Source of the DNA: Malachius bipustulatus
Lineage: Eukaryota; Arthropoda; Insecta; Coleoptera; Melyridae
Direction: 5' to 3'
DNA: 64,000 bases
Assembly: GCA_910589415.1 (NCBI GenBank)
Contig: OU342637.1
Coordinates: 38,470,162 to 38,534,161, forward strand
Shown: piece by piece, positions 25,001 to 37,000 of the stretch
How the letters are laid out: each line of letters opens with the position of its first letter
Position numbering within the stretch: position 1 is the first letter of the stretch
The notes under the pieces: model-generated
Told to the model about the DNA's origin: nothing
The model's database searches: none
Seen by the model: the letters and a program-made list of their open reading frames with translations, nothing else
Translations under genes and position numbers: made by a program

Positions 25001-28000
25001 CCAAAATAAACAAAGAATTTCAATAAACGGTGTCGGAGATACGGAGTATTTCTTTTTTTTTTACGTTTTGGGTATATACACTTTTTTAGTCTACCTACTC
25101 GTATAGGTAGAAACAAACGATAGAAACTAATAAAGAAAATCAAAAGTTTCATAAAGGAATAATTTTTCATAAGAGTATTCTCGAGAGTATTCTATTTTTA
25201 ATTTTTTTTTTTTCAAAAAATTGCTTTTTTCTACCACTTAATGTGTGTTTCATCGAGTGCGGCAAGAACATGCAAGTTTTTGAAAATTGAAAAAATAAAT
25301 AATCTTGTGATTTTTTTCTTTTATTACCTTATCCCCATAGTTTTTCACCACATTATTTTTTTTCTATTTATAAATTTCTATCGTTTGTTTGTACCTACAT
25401 ACTAAAAGAAAGTGTGTATACCAAAATGTAAAAAAAAGAAAATACCTACTCTGTATCTCCGAAACCGTCCATTTGCAATGTTAATTAATTTATTTTTGTT
25501 TATTTTGATTTATTCCCTGTACACCATGTAAAACAAGAACTTTTTTCTTATGTCACCAAAGAGTGGTTTTGTGTACCCCTCCAGGACTGATTTTTGTGGT
25601 TTTATGATAGTTCCACTAACAGTTCTTGAAGAAAAATTTTAGATCCAAGTTTTTTTGATGAAAATATCTACACTACAATTACTGGACTATAATCGTATCC
25701 TAGTACTGAGAATTTTTCACTTTTTTTTTTCTGTAGAGCAAAAAATTATAACTTTGAAAACTTGTTGTGTTCCTGTAAGTATAGATAATGATAATTATTA
25801 TTATTATTATTTACAGTTGAAGATAGATGTTTCCCTTTATTGGAAGATTTACAAAAAGATATCAATCAAATGGAGAATCCAAACGTAACCTTTTCAGACA
25901 TAAAAACAGCAATTAAAAATTTTAATTTTTTATTGAAAGTTGAACAGGTACGTTTACTTATAATTATTCTTTTTGTTTCGTTGTATGGTTTTGCTGGTTT
26001 TTACTTTTGATTTGTGTGAATTTTTGATTTTGACTATTGTGCTTTTTTGTTTCCACCTATTAGCGAAAAGATGCATGAAAGTATCTTTATATTATTTTAT
26101 TTTATTTCTAGCAGTTATTATGATTCTAATGTATGTTATTTACAATGCATATTTGTGTTATTTTTGTTTCTAAGTGTTTCTATTTTGCTTTTTAATGTAT
26201 CTAATAATGCAATAACAGCTTTAGCTTATAGTATTATAGTGGCTCTATTTACCATGCAAAGTGGCGAAAGTAAAAGGGTACTTACCCTCTTTTTCCAGCA
26301 TGTTGCCCCGAACGTTAAAATGAGTTTGGTTTTAATAAAATGTGTTTGTGTAAAAGAACCATAATATTTGATTGGAAACATGTGTCGGAAAATGAGAGGT
26401 ATGATTCCTTGCCTTGCACTTCGGCGAGAGCAGCGACGACCGATACCACCCAGTAGCTCAGCAACAGTCACAAACGCCCAAGCCAGTCAGGCTAGGCCTA
26501 ATAACGTGGTGCCTTAAAACACACAATATTTTGAAATCTGTGGGTATGATTATTTTTGCATAAAAACGTGGAGAAAATAGCGTTTCACATAATACGCTAT
26601 TATTTTTCGAATGGCTATTATTCCCTAGGATGTTCCACTCGCATACGGCTCGTCCTAACGAGGCTGTTGAGGGTCTTCCGCGTTTGTTTTCCACCCTGTC
26701 TCTGTATCCCATCCCAAGATGCCTTGACCAGATCTTTTGCTCAGAGTCCACCTTTTCGGTCTGAGGGATTAGGCTCCTGGTCCAAGCTCCATTAAGAATC
26801 TATTGCCATTTCGCCAGCCATCGGCTTCTGGCATACTCGAGGAGCTGTGTCGTGGTCCTCTTGAAGGCTGGCTCTCTCATCATATGCTTCCTTATTGACA
26901 CTGGCATGTTCTTCAATGGGAAAGATCCCTATCACCTGTAGAGCCTCGGTGGATATTGTACGATAGCCAGATGTCACCCCCATGAGCAGCTGTTGTTGCA
27001 ATGATACGAGGTCTTGCGTGCGTCTATTGACCCGGAGGACCGGAAACCATACTAGTGTGCCATACAGTACCGCCGAAGTGACAACCCAAGTGAGGATTTT
27101 CTTCTTTCAGGACTTTTAATTTGATTATCGCCCTCCACATTTTCATCACTTTCGCCGTGACCTCGCTCACATGCTTTCCGAAGATCAGCCTTGGTCAAGA
27201 GTGACACCAAGATATTCAAGGGACTTCTTCGGTTCAATTCTGATCCCATCCACTAAGAAGGCGATGCTTTTCAAGGAGTTTGTCACAACCATTGTAGGCC
27301 CACTTGCTTCAGCCACTCATGCGCTATAGGGGCGACCTAATTCCACTTCGCTGAAATATCTTGGTCTGTCTTGCCCTTAACTAAATGCCGTCCGCGTATG
27401 CCACGAGTTTTACCCTCCCTAGGCATGTGCAGATGCAGGACGCAATTGTACATGATATTCAATAGTGTCGGCCCCAGGATCGACCCCTGTGGAACCCCAC
27501 CAGACAACTTCTGGCTACTTCTGTCCTCCACGCAACACTGTTGAAGAGGTAGTTGCTTCTCAGGTAGCCCGATATATATGCAATTTTGCCAGGGCACTCT
27601 CCAAATTCGCCATCTCTACCTCGTCGAGTTGAATGCGTTTATTATGTCAACGGTATTAGCGAGCTCATCATCGCTCTTTTCCCTCTCGAACCATCAGTTG
27701 TTCGAACGACTTACTCCAGAACCTATTCTATGGACGAGGACGTAGAGAGTCCCTTTTTGAAGTCTACTGGCACTAATGACTTACCTCTCTTGAAGCTCGA
27801 CGAGAAGTCTCCCAAGAAGGATTTTTACAAGAGTTTACCCTGTTATATGTAAGGCATATTGGACGATAAGCCCGCGGGTCCTCGATGTTACCCTTCCCCT
27901 TCCATACCAGGGTCACAGTGGCTCTCTTTCTTCCAAATTCCTGGGAACAGGCCGCTCTTCAATAGATTGTTAAGAAACCGGAGGAGGTAGCCGCAACCAT

Positions 28001-31000
28001 TTCTAAGCAACACCCCGACAGACTCCTGAGTAATACAGTCCGGACTTGGAGCCCTACCGGTTTTAATTTTTCAACCTGCTTTCTGGATTTCCTTCTTGGT
28101 AACTTCCACGATGTGATTCATACCTAGTCGATGAGATATGCCTCTGGTTCTTACTTCGTTTTTTGGGGAAATAGTCTTTTTTAATGCGGGGCCCTATTCT
28201 CTCTACTGGGCAAGTACGAGGGACGTCGTGTCCCACCTGTTTCCTTATGATTTGGTATCCCTGGCTACAGATATTCCCCTACGAGTCGTCGCAGACTCTC
28301 TGCCGGCTCCTTCTCTTGGCAGCCGGTATTGTTTTGCGGAACTCGTTTTTAACCTCATATAAGGCGCCTTCTCGGTTTCCAGGTTACATGCTCTTCTCCG
28401 CCTTATGTTCTAAAGTCCTCTTGTGGCCCTAATTCATTTACACCTCATCTTTCAAGCTCCGCAGTCCACCATCTTGTGCTGTCGGGCCTCACATACTTCT
28501 TCGTGGTCGCTGTATCCTGTGCCGTTTTCATCAGATCAGCGATTCCCTCCGGAGATTTAGATTTGACTTCTTATGTTATGATTTTTTATAACTTCTTTTA
28601 TGACTTCTTATGTCTCTTTGATTTGGGAGTATTCCCTTGGCAATGAGGACCCGATTAACGATGACTCGGTGGTGACTCCTGACTGGACTCCTGACTCAAC
28701 TCTCCTGCCTGTGATCGACCTGCATATACCCTCCGACTCAAGTGGGATATACAAGTAGAATTCGGATCCCCTCCTCCAGAAGGTCGAGATGACCCCATCG
28801 TTCGTCACTATGAGCCTCTTGTCCGCGATCCATGCGCAGAGGAGATCCCCTCTTGCGTCCTTTTTGTCACCGCCCCACATCGGGGACTTGACGTTGTTGC
28901 AGATTTCTGAAACTATGTATTTGTCCTTGTTACCAATGCTAGTTTACAGTCTGCGGAGAAAGTCACCGAACTGTTCTCTGGTTCTATTAACGGAGAAGTA
29001 GCAGCTGTTGATGTAGATGAAATTGTACACAAAACGGGGCCCCCGCCTTGATGCCCTATTCACTACCCTTATGGCGCAGTCAGTGGTTATATCTAGGAGC
29101 CATCCGTAATGGCTTTTTTGGTAGGAGCTTTTTTGTTCGGCTCTGAGGTCAGGATTCTGAGAACACGCCTACCTGGTTTTATTGATTTGAAGCACTGGCG
29201 CATTATTTGGAATATGAGTCCTTTTTGGACCTGGTAGCCTTCAGAAGTATCTCTGTAACTTTTATTTAAAATAAGCTGGGGAGCACCCATCTGGTTGTCT
29301 AGTTCTTTACAAAATTTTGTTTCGTAGATCTTCAAATAATGTCATCTTGAGGCTAACGTTAATAATAATTATAATAATAGTGTTGGTAGTAATTTTAAGA
29401 ATAAACAGGCTGAGAGGTATGTTACTGGGGTTTGATACTTTTCTCTATAACATCTTGTATTGATATTTTTTACAGGTAGGTCAAAATATAGTTGATGATA
29501 TAGTAACATCATGGTGGAAGATTCTCATAGGTTTGGGAATTGCTGTAGTGGCTGTTTTAATCTATATTTTCATGATGCGATGGATAGCTGGTATAATGGT
29601 TTGGATATCCATTGTAGGAGTCGTGGTTGCTTTAGGAGCAGGTAAGGAAGTTTCTTTAATGGATAAAAATTATATATTTTATAACACTTTACTCTCTAGG
29701 GGTATATTTTTCTGCTGTAAACTTCAAATATTACAATGATGGTCCTGGCGATTCAGATAAAGATTCAATGCTAACAAATAAAAATCTCTGGTTAGCTCTT
29801 TTAATCATCTCTATAGTTCTTCTCTTGATTATCTTGTTGGTGCTGTTGTTTTTGAGAAAAAGGATTTATCTCGCTATTCAGCTCATTAAGGAAGGAAGCA
29901 AGTATGTAACTTTTTTAGAGAAACTTATTTTAAATGTTTATAATAATGTATTAAAAATTAGTAAGTATATTTTACTGAAAATGGAAGTTTTTACCTTTAG
30001 CTCTACATATAATTGTTCTTTTTATTACCTACATAGTATTACTACTATGATGAGAAAAACAAGTGGAGGTATAGTATTATTCAAATAAGTAAATACTATG
30101 AAGTTAAGTAATTAATCGACGGGTTTTACTAGTACCTATCTGTGTGTCCATATCAGGTAAAAAAATAGATTCTTACCCCTGCTCAATTTTTCCCTAGCAA
30201 AGGCGCATAATAGGTTCAAAAACAGTTCAACAAAAGATGAAATTAAGCTGCTGTCGCATCCAAACAACTTGCTTTCACCAGTGGCGAAAGAGCCCCGACG
30301 GAACAAATCACTTCAGTTTCATCCGTGCTCCAACCAGACGCAAAGGAACGATAGATCCAAACAAGGAAGCTCATAACCAAAGAATTGGGAATAAACTTGT
30401 CTCCTGCCCTAACTATTCGAAATCTTTTTGGTCGGTCACTAAGAGAGTCAGCTAGAATTTCACAAAATTCACGATTCCACCACTTGCACGAATAGACGGC
30501 TACTGAGAAGGTGAATATGTTCTTCTTCTACTCGTCCAGCCATCTCCATCAATGAAGGTTGTAAGTTATTTGGCAAAGGTTAATCTATATATCTTCTGTG
30601 GTTCCTCTGAACTGTTCAGTCTAGTCCCGTCCATTGTCGAATGTTCCTCATTCATGGCAATCTCTTCAAACCCATCCCTCGCTTTACCTCGATCTTTCCC
30701 TATATAATGAGCTGTGCATATTGAGATTTATCATTCCTCAGCACATGACCCAGGTAAGCCGTCTGGCGAATTTTTATCACACGGTAGGGATCGCGCTCTC
30801 CGTAAGACTTCATCATTGGATTGATGACATAGTGGCGACCACTCGCTCCCACAGAGAGAGAAACAACAACACATATAGCCGATCTGACCAAGACAATTGC
30901 ACGTGACCTGGGTGGTGTAGTGGTAAGCACACCTGACGCGTAATCAGGAGGTCCGGGGTTCGATTCCCCGCTGGGCCACGAAACACTTTTGTTTGGTCAG

Positions 31001-34000
31001 ATCTATAAAAACGCCATAATTGGTGACCCCGATAAGAACATAATTCTTCTGACGAATTCTTTCATACATACACACATTCTAACTCAACTCTCCTCCCTTA
31101 AAAACAAACAACCAACATTCACTTGATTCCGTCGCCCCGATACACCGAGGTACCGAACAACGGTCCGTAAGAACGAATCAAGAAGACAGACACTCGCTTG
31201 ATCTATCGCCCACATCACGGTCTGGCAGCAAACAAGGGTACCGAACGACGGTCCGTAAGAATAGTTCAAGGTTCAAGTCAAGGTTCAAATCGAAACGCAA
31301 CTCCGTTTCTGGAAGGGGAGTACTGTGGCGACCACTCGCTCCCACAGAGAGAGAAACAACAACAAACAACACATATAGCCGATCTGACCAAAACAATTGC
31401 AAGTGACCTGGGTGGTGTAGTGGTAAGCACACCTGACGCGTAATCAGGAGGTCCGGGGTTCGACTCCCCGCTGGACCACGAAACACTTTTGTTTGGTCAG
31501 ATCCACATAAACGCTATAACATCATTGGTCCATGGGATTTTAAGATTTTACGGAGTGTCCTCATCTCGAAGGCCTCTATCTCATGCTGTTCTGAGAGTCC
31601 ACGTCTCTGCATCATACAATAAAGAGGACCAAACATAACACTTTACCAGTCTCACATCAGTAGAATGTCGAGATTCAGCCGTGCATCACACAACAGTCTT
31701 CCAAGTCTATTAAAGGCGTTTCGGGCTTACTCTATTCTTTATCTAATTTCAAAGTTATCCCGTACTCTGAACATGCCGAGTTTACCCTGTCTGAGATGTT
31801 GGAGACCCACATCTGAAATCCGCTATCCTTCCAAACATGACCTCAAGAAGTTAGGTTATTAAGCACTTAAGCAGCATAGGCTACAAGACACATCCCTGTC
31901 TTACTCCTCCTCGTATCACTTTGACTTGTTGGAAATAGAGCCATCGTAATTCTTACTTTCTGTTGCCAGTGCAGGTTTTTCAATATTTTTAAATCTCATC
32001 CTTTTGATCAAATCATCCTTTTGTTGGTCGTAGCATTTTTGAGCCAGGACCTCCAGACTAAAGAGTGTCTTTCTCGTTCCCATGCCGCCCCTGAACCCAA
32101 ACTGGTCACATCTCACAATCTGCTCGCACTTCTTGAAAATTCTCTTGTGTTTTACTTTTAGTTGGACCTTTAAGGCGTGACTCATTAAAAGGGGAATGAA
32201 GGTATACTCCGATCAATCGTTTGGGATTTCCCCAGATTCGTAAATTCTGTCAAATATAACGTCTCGCTATCCTACTAGCTTATCGATTTTAGTACTTCCG
32301 GGTAAATGTTGCCTGGGCCTGGACTTTTATTCGCTTTTAACTGTTTAATTGCAGTTCAATCTCGCTTTTCATTGTTATTGGGCCTACGGACCTGCCTTCA
32401 CTTTTCCGCTGAAATTCTCTGACATCTTCCTATTTTATGCGGTGAACTCTCTCACTCTTTTGTGTAGGTTGAAAAAGTCATGTCTCCACTGTAGGTCTTC
32501 TATTTTCCGACACTTCGATTTCAACCATCTCTCCTTAGCCTCCTTTAATTTCCTTCGGATTTTTCTATTCACCCATTTGTACTCTACGTCATCTCTATCT
32601 TTTTCTCTCTAGGCTTGTCCATACGTAGCAAAATCTCATTCATCTCCCATCCCTGTCTGTCTCTTTTAGGATGTGGTTTCAGGTTCTTTCGTGTGGTATC
32701 GTCCAGAATATTCCTCCCCTCACTCTACATGTCGTTTGTATCCTCGGTGAAGGCCAAGTATAAAGTCTCCTTGGGTGAAGCCTAAGCCACGTATTCGTTA
32801 TTACCACGTCGTGAAGTTGACAAAGCTTCACCAGTCTTTCACCTCTTTCATTTCTTAACCGATACTATATTCTTCAATCAGTTCATCGACTCCCCCTTGC
32901 CTATTTAAGAGTTGAAATCTCCCAACACGAATGTCAGACCACGTCTCTCTTAGTCATCTCCAGAAGTTGTTCTATCTCTGCATACCATTTTTCCACATCT
33001 TTAGATTTTTCAGCTGTGGGGGCATATGTCTGGATTAAGTTGATGTTAATTCGTAGTCCAGATATTTGGATGAGAAAATTTCTATCAGACAATGGGAGAT
33101 AGCCCTTTACCGCCCGTCCGAACCGCTCCTCCAGTATCAAAAAAGTACCCCGTTGCGATGGTCGGTATTCCTGGTAACTCCTGAGCCAGGCCTCACTTAG
33201 ATCTCTCAATTATATATATTATACCTCGCTTAAGCCTAATATATCTGTATTTTAATTCTATTCATTTCCTATTTTGCGTTCGCGAAAGGGTGGTTCCCCG
33301 TTCCTTCCCTTATATTTGATCAGCCACTTTTTTTTTTAACCGTCTACTCTGGGTCATACCTTGCTGTGATAGCTTTGGTCCGCCTCAGGTATTTTAGTTC
33401 ACGGTACCACCCATATCTGAAAGGAATTCCCCTATCCACCACCTGGGGAGGCGCCCGATGGAGGACTAGCAACCTCCTTCACGGGTTGCTAGTCCTACTG
33501 AGACAGCTACTGAGAAGACGAATCTGTTGGCGTAATTAATTTCTTTCGTTTTTTTTTCAAGGAAGAACCCCGCAATTATCCCTTTCGTAGAATTCAAAAT
33601 GCCAGACAATATTTTCCGACAGCATGTCATACGTACCTACTTATAAAATGCACCACTGACCTGTCACCTGTTTTCTGTCGACTTTTCAACATGCCTTAGA
33701 AAAAGAGAATCTTTCCTTTCTGCTAGAAATGAGTCCTGTCTATTCCAAAGAAAGGCAAAAAGACCATAACAAACAACTATCGCCCAGTAGCACTACTTCG
33801 GTAATATCTAAGATTATGCAGAAAGCTATTAACCAACATCTTTTAAAGTATTTGGAAGGAGTTAATATAATCAGCCACCGCCAATACGGACTATGCAAAC
33901 AGAGGTAAACTGGTGGCCTCCTCACTCACGTCACCGAGCTGTGGAATGGCGCAATCGAGCACCATGGGGTCTTGAGGGGTTGCGCTTGATATTTCTAACA

Positions 34001-37000
34001 TATTTCTGGTTGTTGGAAAACTGCAGACTTATGGCATGCCTGAGAAATTCTGCTTGTTGCTTGTGAGTTATCTCGGAGATCGCTCCTTGCAGGTGGCCGT
34101 CGATGGAGTTCTTTCTGAGGCTTATTTTCAATGAAAGAGCAAGAAATTTCAATACCTACTTAACAAAGAACTACAAGAGATTCTAGCTTGGGGCGATAGA
34201 AATCAGATCCAGTTAAATGCTGAGAAAACCCGGACTGTCGTTTTCTCCAAAAATAAATCAACGGTTTGTAGTCAGCGATGAAGACAGTCGCTTATTCCAT
34301 CGACATATCCTTGTTTGCGTATGGCGTAAACCTGGGACCTAAATAGCTTCTCTTTTTATATAAGGCCAAATCACACCATCCTTGGAGTACCTACTGTTCA
34401 CATATTTGATATTTGAAGCTCAACTCCTAAAACATACGCTGAGATCACTCGACACCATCAAGAAAAGATCCATTTAATTTATCAGGAACCTGACTTTGAC
34501 TAAAAATTTAGATAGTCTTCAACATTGAAGAAAAGTACCTGACCTGAGCCTGTATTACAGATATTTTTATGAGACATATTCAAAAGACGTGGCCCTTTGA
34601 TTTCACCTAGAACAAGGCAGGGCAGTAGCAGTAGCTTTTACTAAATGCGTTTGTGTATGTTACACACAGATGCTCAGAGAGGGAAAAAAAGTTAAAAACA
34701 ATAAAAAAAAATTGTATGATTATTTTATTATTGGGCTTTCAGGGCTTAGAAAAAGATTCAACCAAACTCCATGAACACAATTATTATTATTATTAATGTG
34801 ATTGTCAATTACTTGATTTTCTGTGAACTATACGAATAATTATTACCCGAGAAGGGTTGAGTATTCCTAAGAATATTTGTAGTGTAAAAACTTTCATTTT
34901 TGATTCGAATTTATATTTCTATTTGGAGCACATTCTAATAAACCGATTCGTAACGTTTGCACTTGATTAATTATACTTTTAAGATAATCAAGAGATTATC
35001 TTATAATAGGCTGATCAAGAGATTTTGACAAGGTAGATTCCTATCTCTAATATTATACTATTGTTTAGGGCTGTAAGTTCCGTGACATCTGTCCTGATTT
35101 TCCCAGTCTTCCCATGGATTCTGCAGATTGGAGTGATTGTATTCGGGATTGTTGTTGGACTCTATTTGGCCAGCTGTGGGGATCCAGTTTATCATGTTCG
35201 AAATCTAAAGAAATGTAATATACCTAATATAAAGGTAAGTTGTTTTTGGTATTAATAATTTTTTTATTATTGGTAACCTATAATGATGAGTTAAAAGCAT
35301 AGATGTTTATACTATGACTAGATAACGAACTGCCTATTCTGTACCTATGCCAAAAGTGAGGCCTGTGGTGGCCATTTTCTATGAGGGCAAAAATGTAGTG
35401 TCCCGTCGAATTACATTAAACGCGTTTGTATGATATTATTACTTATTGTTAATTCTTTGAGTGGAAGTTTAAGGAATCATCTCTTTAAAAAATGCCAAAC
35501 TCGTGTGCAGCTAGCGGTTTCACGAATAGGGCTAAAAGTGGAGGACCCCTGCAATTTTTTCCGTAAGTAATAGAAGTACGACTTATGATTACATTATTCA
35601 ATAATTTTTTTATTCGCAGATTCATACTTTATCAATCTGTTATAATGCCGTAGACTTATGTATAAAAGTCATTGATAAACTGAAGGTGTTCGCAGACAAA
35701 CAGGGGACTGCGGGAGCGTGATCGGAGCAATTCAAGCACAGGACGTAATTGAGCAGTAATTTTCCACTGCAAAAATAGGTCCTGAGCTGAGATCCCTGCG
35801 CTTCCGCTCCCGCAGTCCCCCGTTTGTCTTCGAATACCTTCAGCTTACCAGTTACTTTTACATGAGTCTACACAGTATAATAATAGATAAATAAAGTATG
35901 AATCTGTGAATAAAAAAATTGATAAATAATGTACCTAATCGTAAGTCGTACTACTATTACTCACGGAAAAAATTGCGAGGGTCCTCCATTACAGTTATAC
36001 CTATTCGTGCAACCGATAGCCGCACATGAATTTGGCGTTTTTAAACATAAAAAGTTTATTTTTGTGTACTCTCACTGATCACTCGCGTAGGAATATCTCA
36101 GAATTTACTTTTAGTATTTTTTTCTAAATTCGATCATCAGCAGATAGTCTGTATATTACACAGGCCCCTAAATTATTCTTCTTCTTTTTTTTTAGGAAAA
36201 TGATCCGTGTATTCCAGATAAGTTTGAAACAGTGTTTCATAGGTGTCCTGAGGCAGTTTGCAAATTTGTTTACATTTCTAATGAAGCATTCTATCCTTAT
36301 CTCCAAGGTAAGTTTGTTGATTAACACCTACTATTATAGTTAGCAATAATATTACCAATTTATTGATGATTTTTAAGTGCTTGAACTCCTAAGTGAATAA
36401 AACACCAACTTATAGTATATTAAACGGAACTGAGATAATAGCGGGGTTCCTGTTGCTCTTATTATACAGTTCTTCCGTGAGGTATAAGCTTTTTTTCTCC
36501 CGTTATTTTTTTGTAGTGTCTCCTGGGTCCCAGAAAACGCGAATCCGCTAGCTTAGTGGACTAACCAAGCAACAGAGTTCTAAAATCACCAGATTCTGAC
36601 AAAAATAGTAACGGATTACCGCCGATGCCATCGTAGGCGAAATACGCGGATCCTAACTGAACAGTTTTCTACTCGAGTTTACCATTTTCCTTCTTTTTAT
36701 TGACCATTAAGTGCAAAATAATCGATTTTCTATATAATAAAGGACCTTCTGCATTACATCAAGGCCCTTTTGCTTTCATCTATGGTCTTCTGCAGGTGTG
36801 AGTTCCATATGTCAGTGTTGTATCCAGGGTAATACCTAGATACTTGACCTGGTTGCTCACCTGCAGTTGTTCGCTGAAGAAATATGATAGATTTAACTCC
36901 ATATTTCGTCTTTTGGTAAAGGGTACCGGTGCCGTTTTCGTTGGGTTTACTCTTAACCCCACCTTACGGCACCATTCCTCCACAGAATTCAGAGCTCTTT

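Larger units (their letters stand above)
26600..29340 (-). mobile_element. R1-like LINE, heavily decayed
   Basis: On the minus strand: endonuclease at about 29330-28600, RT pieces at about 28000-27040, and a post-RT region at 27001-26650. Every frame is broken many times, much more than in the LINE at 5-10 kb, so this is among the older insertions. It occupies most of the 3.5 kb intron before exon e. Confidence 0.75.
30831..31518 (+). mobile_element. TRIM-like miniature LTR retrotransposon with tRNA-like sequences in its LTRs
   Basis: Two direct repeats (30831-31018 and 31324-31518) flank about 305 bp. Two bases after the left LTR lies TGGTGACCCCGA (31021), a classic primer-binding-site form. 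Directly before the right LTR lies a purine-rich tract (GGAAGGGGAG, 31310-31320). A 4 bp duplication ACAT (30827-30830, 31519-31522) borders the element, and removing it rejoins the RTE coding. The internal part has no gag or pol, but a 25 bp direct repeat (GGTACCGAAC core) at 31149 and 31237. It is non-autonomous. Confidence 0.85.
30560..33470 (-). mobile_element. RTE-type LINE, decayed, carrying a TRIM insertion
   Basis: On the minus strand: endonuclease with LIQTYAPTAEKSKDVEKWYA (33209-32934), RT with CDQFGFRGGMGTRKTLFSLE (32185-31916), then LKIPWTND, IKIRQTAYLGHVLRND and GKIEVKRGMG, the RTE C-terminal signature. Upstream, GIPFRYGWYREL lies near 33440. The first residue of the catalytic YADD region is not readable. 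The TRIM at 30831-31518 interrupts the C-terminal coding. Many stops show it is old. Confidence 0.8.

Noticed and set aside
30905..31478. Two functional tRNA genes
   Set aside because: Position 33 is not U, the acceptor stems are imperfect, and both copies lie at the same place in LTR repeats. They are tRNA-derived parts of the element.
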